From CAYZPB01 sp964551195 (GTDB taxonomy: Bacteria > Bacillota > Bacilli > Tepidibacillales > Tepidibacillaceae): a stretch of DNA of 6,332 bases. A program made the translations under genes and the position numbers. Location: assembly GCA_964551195.1 (NCBI GenBank), contig CAZKBI010000031.1, positions 1 through 6,332 on the forward strand. The letters are read 5' to 3'. Positions 6,273 through 6,332 of this stretch are shown here, one piece after another. How positions within the stretch are numbered: the stretch's first letter is position 1; each line of letters starts with the position of its first letter. The notes under the pieces were generated by a model. The model was not told the DNA's origin. It worked only from the letters and a program-made list of their open reading frames with translations, and searched no databases.

Positions 6273-6332
6273 ATTGCTAGAGTGGTGCAGTATCCTAGTC
6301 GGTCTACCTATTCTGAAGGTGGGGTTAAAAGT
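6273..6332 (+). ncRNA. Putative 5' end of an OLE-like RNA, truncated by the window edge
   Basis: About 60 nt follow the promoter with no convincing start codon and a 6-bp hairpin (6304-6322). OLE RNA is a roughly 600-nt structured RNA of mostly extremophilic and anaerobic Firmicutes that forms a membrane ribonucleoprotein with the OapA protein. Its gene typically lies in the folD-xseA-xseB-ispA-ole-oapA-dxs neighbourhood, which matches the order seen here up to ispA. The call rests on synteny, the dedicated promoter and the folding; I have not aligned it to the Rfam OLE model. The alternative is a leader of a following coding gene such as dxs, since AAGGTGG (6316-6322) could act as a ribosome binding site for a start just beyond the window. 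Confidence 0.55.
6303..6323 (+). other. RNA hairpin in the region after ispA
   Basis: CUACCU (6304-6309) pairs with AGGUGG (6317-6322), extendable by U6303 with G6323, around the 7-nt loop AUUCUGA. No U-tract follows, so it is not a terminator. The 3' arm resembles a Shine-Dalgarno sequence, so it could be part of a structured RNA or a sequestered binding site. Confidence 0.55.

Noticed and set aside
6277..6298. CTAG (6277-6280) and CTAG (6295-6298) as a stem at the start of the putative RNA
   Set aside because: Only four base pairs, with no inner extension. The long-range partner of this 5' segment would lie outside the window.

Overview
The window looks like a chromosomal segment of a low-GC Firmicute, most likely a clostridial-type anaerobe or a relative known from a metagenome. 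The evidence is strong Shine-Dalgarno sites, near-consensus sigma-A promoters, AT-rich codon use, and a gene order typical of Firmicutes: asp23/amaP, then nusB, folD, xseA, xseB and ispA. A run of exactly 100 N inside folD shows that this is a scaffold with a placeholder gap. All genes are on the + strand.

Region 1 (1-1470) is a cell-envelope transcription unit. After about 170 bases with no gene, an extended -10 promoter (TTGTCA, 17 bp, TATAAT) drives an Asp23/Gls24-family protein, an AmaP-like membrane anchor and a small DUF2273 membrane protein. The unit closes at a perfect 13-bp hairpin (1441-1469).

Region 2 (1469-6212) is a compact housekeeping operon. Its promoter begins within the tail of that hairpin. 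It encodes NusB (transcription antitermination), a TsaD/Kae1-like paralogue of unknown role, FolD (one-carbon folate metabolism, broken by the assembly gap), both exonuclease VII subunits (XseA and XseB) and an IspA-type prenyl diphosphate synthase. Genes overlap by 1 and 14 bases or lie 5-29 bases apart, so they are probably co-transcribed and partly translationally coupled. XseA carries three tandem 60-bp (20-residue) repeats in its C-terminal helical region.

Region 3 (6213-6332) is the most interesting part. Directly after ispA there is a third near-ideal promoter (TTGCGA, 17 bp, TATAAT), followed by about 60 nt of apparently non-coding, structured sequence that runs off the end of the window. 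In Firmicutes that carry OLE RNA (ornate, large, extremophilic), the roughly 600-nt ole gene sits in this neighbourhood, between ispA and oapA/dxs. I therefore propose that the window ends in the first part of an OLE RNA. This rests on synteny, the promoter and a hairpin, not on an alignment. A leader of a following gene such as dxs is the main alternative.
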